Positions 62,036 to 64,000 of a stretch of 64,000 bases of DNA are shown here, piece by piece; positions within the stretch are counted from its first letter, which is position 1; every line of letters begins with the position of its first letter. The notes under the pieces are model-generated. The model was not told the DNA's origin, searched no databases, and was given only the letters and a program-made list of their open reading frames with translations. Source of the DNA: Glaciecola flavus (GTDB lineage Bacteria; Pseudomonadota; Gammaproteobacteria; Enterobacterales; Alteromonadaceae). The stretch is from the NCBI RefSeq assembly GCF_042646125.1, contig NZ_JBHRSW010000007.1, positions 1-64,000 of the forward strand. The letters run 5' to 3'. Position numbers and translations under genes: made by a program.

Positions 62036-63451
62036 TTATGAGTTAGTAGTAGCTGGTTTTAATGACTTATTTATGGCTTTTAAGTCGTCTTCGGTTAGCG
62101 TCCCTGCCGCTTGTTTTAAGCTAATAATCGCGGAAATAAAGCTGTATCTTGCATCGGCGAGGTTGCGTCTAGCGTCGAATAGATTACGTGTACTGTTGAG
62201 CACGTCTACAATCGTCCGTGTACCGACATCAAAACCTGCTTCTGTCGCATTTAACGCACTTTCTGCCGAAACCACCGACTGCTCCAAAGCGCGAATGGTA
62301 GAGACAGACGCTTTTACATCGTTGAATGAACTGCGAACAGAGCGCACAGTTTGGCGATAGCTCAATTCAAGATTTTCGCTTTCAATCACATAGTTGGCGC
62401 GCGCGCGCTCTGTTTGTGCACTTACCGAACCACCTTGGTAAATAGGAACGTTTAGGCTAATTCCTATGCTTGTACGATCAAGCGCTGGTGGCGTGTTTCG
62501 CACGAGGCCTCTATTGCCCGTTGGATCATCCGTGCGAGAAAATGTAGAGGTTGATTCGCCGTCCTCAATGTCATATGACCCTCGCAAGCTTAGCGTGGGG
62601 TAGTGACCTGAGCGTGCGATTTCTATATCTTCTTTTGCTATATCTTTCGCAAAACGCTGGGCGAGCAAATTTAAATTGGAATCTTTGGCAATATTGAGCC
62701 ATTCATCTGCACTTGAAGGCGATGGGGTGGTAGCAGAAAATCGCTCGGTATCCAAGACGTAGATGCGTTCGTGATATTTTCCGGTGATCTCCCGAAGCTC
62801 TTCTAGACGCAACTCTAATTGATTTTCGGCACGAATTTGTCGTGCAACGGTATTATCAAAGTTAGCTTGCGCCTCATGCACATCGGTTATCGCAGTTAGA
62901 CCGACTTCAAAGCGCTGCTTTGTTTGCTCTAGTTGGCGTTCAATCGCTCTCAACTCAGCTTTGACGAATTCGACATTGTCTTGCTCACGCAGTACTGCTA
63001 GATATGCATTTACGGTTCTATTCATTAGGTCTTGTAGCGCAGCCGCAAGCGCAGCATCACTTTGTTGAGCGACGAGCTCAGCGCGATCCATGTTCAACCA
63101 ATCTGAATGATCATACAGCGACATGTTTAGTTCTACACCATAACTTAAGCTCTCGCTGTCTACGTCACCTGCTACTTCAAAAAACTCTAGATTACCATTT
63201 TCATCTCGGTCTGATTGTTGGTTAAATGTTTCCCGAGAGCCATCTGAATAACTGACACTGCCAGTAATTTGTGGCAGTAAAGACGCCCGACTTAAGCTTA
63301 TGCCAGAATAAGCAACGTCTTTTTGCGCTTCTGCTCTGTTGATCAATGGATCATTTTCTACTGCGATTTGATAAACGGTCATCAGGTCATCAGCTAACGC
63401 TGTGTTTGCCAAACCAAATCCAAGCACGATGGAAATTAGCGTTTTTTTCAT
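62036..63451 (-). CDS. tolC: Outer-membrane efflux channel TolC
   Basis: TolC is the trimeric outer-membrane exit duct of RND/ABC efflux pumps and type I secretion. It has a signal peptide (MKKTLISIVLGFGLANTALA) and the two-fold repeated alpha/beta-barrel architecture. The family motifs PQITGSVSYS, EVGLTAITDVHEAQANFD and, in the second repeat, FDVGTRTIVDVLNSTRNLFD are present. I chose the ATG at 63451 because AAAAGG lies upstream at useful spacing; an ATG at 63469 would add six residues. The product is 471 residues. It is divergent from nudF, as in E. coli. Confidence 0.94.
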   Translation of the reverse strand: MKKTLISIVLGFGLANTALADDLMTVYQIAVENDPLINRAEAQKDVAYSGISLSRASLLPQITGSVSYSDGSRETFNQQSDRDENGNLEFFEVAGDVDSESLSYGVELNMSLYDHSDWLNMDRAELVAQQSDAALAAALQDLMNRTVNAYLAVLREQDNVEFVKAELRAIERQLEQTKQRFEVGLTAITDVHEAQANFDNTVARQIRAENQLELRLEELREITGKYHERIYVLDTERFSATTPSPSSADEWLNIAKDSNLNLLAQRFAKDIAKEDIEIARSGHYPTLSLRGSYDIEDGESTSTFSRTDDPTGNRGLVRNTPPALDRTSIGISLNVPIYQGGSVSAQTERARANYVIESENLELSYRQTVRSVRSSFNDVKASVSTIRALEQSVVSAESALNATEAGFDVGTRTIVDVLNSTRNLFDARRNLADARYSFISAIISLKQAAGTLTEDDLKAINKSLKPATTNS

Positions 63452-63479
63452 TCCTAGTTGCCTTTTCATGTGATTTTTT

Positions 63480-63600
63480 GTCTAACTACTTTCCCTTTAA
63501 ATATAGATACTCTAAAAAGCCGTTTACAATTTCTGCATGTCATTTGGGCTTTGTTTTTTTGCATATTCATATTTAAAGGGAACATAGCCATTTGTTAGAT
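63480..63600. repeat. Inverted-repeat element related to the 35363-35496 repeat
   Basis: TTCCCTTTAAATAT (63491-63504) and ATATTTAAAGGGAA (63569-63582) are perfect 14-bp inverted repeats. An inner stem pairs AAAGCC (63516-63521) with GGCTTT (63547-63552). The outer tips GTCTAAC (63480-63486) and GTTAGAT (63594-63600) fit the integron core patterns RYYYAAC and GTTRRRY. The right half (GGCTTTGTTTTTTTGCAT through ACATAGCCATT) aligns with the right half of the element after der. Confidence 0.65.
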
Positions 63601-63782
63601 TAGTTTATATAGCCTGTTATACAAAAAACAATCATAGATTCAACAGACTGAAGGTACCTTCGTATTATTCTGTCGAGTCTAGAGTAAACACGCAATATAT
63701 AATATGGCTTGCATGTATCAATTTCTTGTTAAGTGTAACAGAATATGTGTAAAACGCGGTTTTGGATGTTTAAAGGCAAAAT

Positions 63783-64000
63783 ATGACGAGTTTTACCCAA
63801 GCAGATGTCGAAGTAGTAAAAAAAGAATCTTTGCACGATGGCTATTTTCAAACAAATAAATATTATTTGCGTCACCGCAAGTATGATGGTTCTTGGACCG
63901 AAGTTTTTACACGAGAGGTCTTTGAGCGAGGCCATGCAGTCGCGGTATTGCTGTATGATTCGGACAATGAAGAATTTGTGTTGATAGAGCAATTTCGGTT
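63783..64000 (+). CDS. nudF: ADP-ribose diphosphatase NudF (5' part)
   Basis: The gene starts with ATG at 63783 and runs off the window after 72 codons. The visible part reads MTSFTQADVEVVKKES, then YYLRHRKYDGSWTEVFTREV and EFVLIEQFR. This is the N-terminal dimerisation part of Nudix ADP-ribose pyrophosphatases (E. coli NudF: KYRLRHRLFNG..., FVLIEQFR). The Nudix box itself lies beyond the end. The divergent tolC-nudF arrangement supports the call. Confidence 0.88.
   Translation, partial: MTSFTQADVEVVKKESLHDGYFQTNKYYLRHRKYDGSWTEVFTREVFERGHAVAVLLYDSDNEEFVLIEQFR

Noticed and set aside
63480..63600. Integron cassette array
   Set aside because: Only one site with matching tips is visible, and there is no integrase or cassette gene in the window. 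It is kept as a repeat with attC-like ends.
1..64000. CRISPR array, prophage, tRNA or rRNA genes
   Set aside because: I scanned for regularly spaced direct repeats, phage structural genes and cloverleaf or rRNA signatures by eye and found none.

Overview
The window looks like a chromosomal segment from a marine gammaproteobacterium, most likely an agar-degrading member of the Alteromonadales. The evidence is the classical gammaproteobacterial gene order (queA-tgt-yajC-secDF; iscRSUA-hscBA-fdx; ndk-rlmN-pilF-rodZ-ispG-hisS-yfgM-bamB-der; ftsN-hslVU; tolC divergent from nudF), a monomeric NADP isocitrate dehydrogenase of the type common in marine gammaproteobacteria, and a complete GH50 beta-agarase. 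The genus cannot be fixed from the sequence alone.

Layout. 1-2830 is decayed mobile DNA: a broken surface-protein fragment runs into a truncated transposon with an ExeA-like ATPase, a Mu/IS481-like DDE transposase carrying a ~150 bp structured insertion plus a frameshift, and a third zinc-finger gene. 3176-4231 is a K+ channel. 4518-10015 holds tRNA queuosine synthesis (queA, tgt) and the Sec accessory complex (yajC, secD, secF). 10130-16828 (minus strand) is a tightly overlapping six-gene operon RDD - SpoIIM - DUF4129 - DUF4350 - MoxR ATPase - DUF58. 17203-25245 has suhB divergent from trmJ-cysE, then the Fe-S cluster assembly genes under a recognisable IscR-type promoter. 25425-35347 is a housekeeping run (nucleotide metabolism, rRNA/tRNA modification, type IV pilus pilotin, cell shape, isoprenoid synthesis, outer-membrane assembly, ribosome GTPase).

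35348-48499 has a striking 41-bp perfect inverted repeat, a PH-domain protein, rluF, icd, ftsN, hslVU and the tamA-tamB translocation pair. 48539-53101 (minus strand) has a tiny LuxR-type HTH protein, a transglutaminase-like periplasmic protein coupled to cysG, and a DEAD-box helicase. 53301-59470 holds a PrsT-like TPR lipoprotein, a voltage-gated cation channel and the GH50 agarase. 59629-64000 has a DUF1272 zinc protein, an unknown exported protein, a DHH phosphoesterase, tolC and the start of nudF, with a second copy of the der-downstream repeat family in the tolC-nudF gap.

The most unusual signals are non-coding: the two related inverted-repeat elements (35363-35496 and 63480-63600), the structured insertion inside the transposase, an orphan minus-strand terminator upstream of the K+ channel gene, and a terminator hairpin splitting the isc cluster between iscA and hscB. 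No CRISPR array, tRNA, rRNA or obvious phage was seen. I did not find a convincing new defence-type system; the best candidate for an under-described protein system is the MoxR/DUF58 operon.
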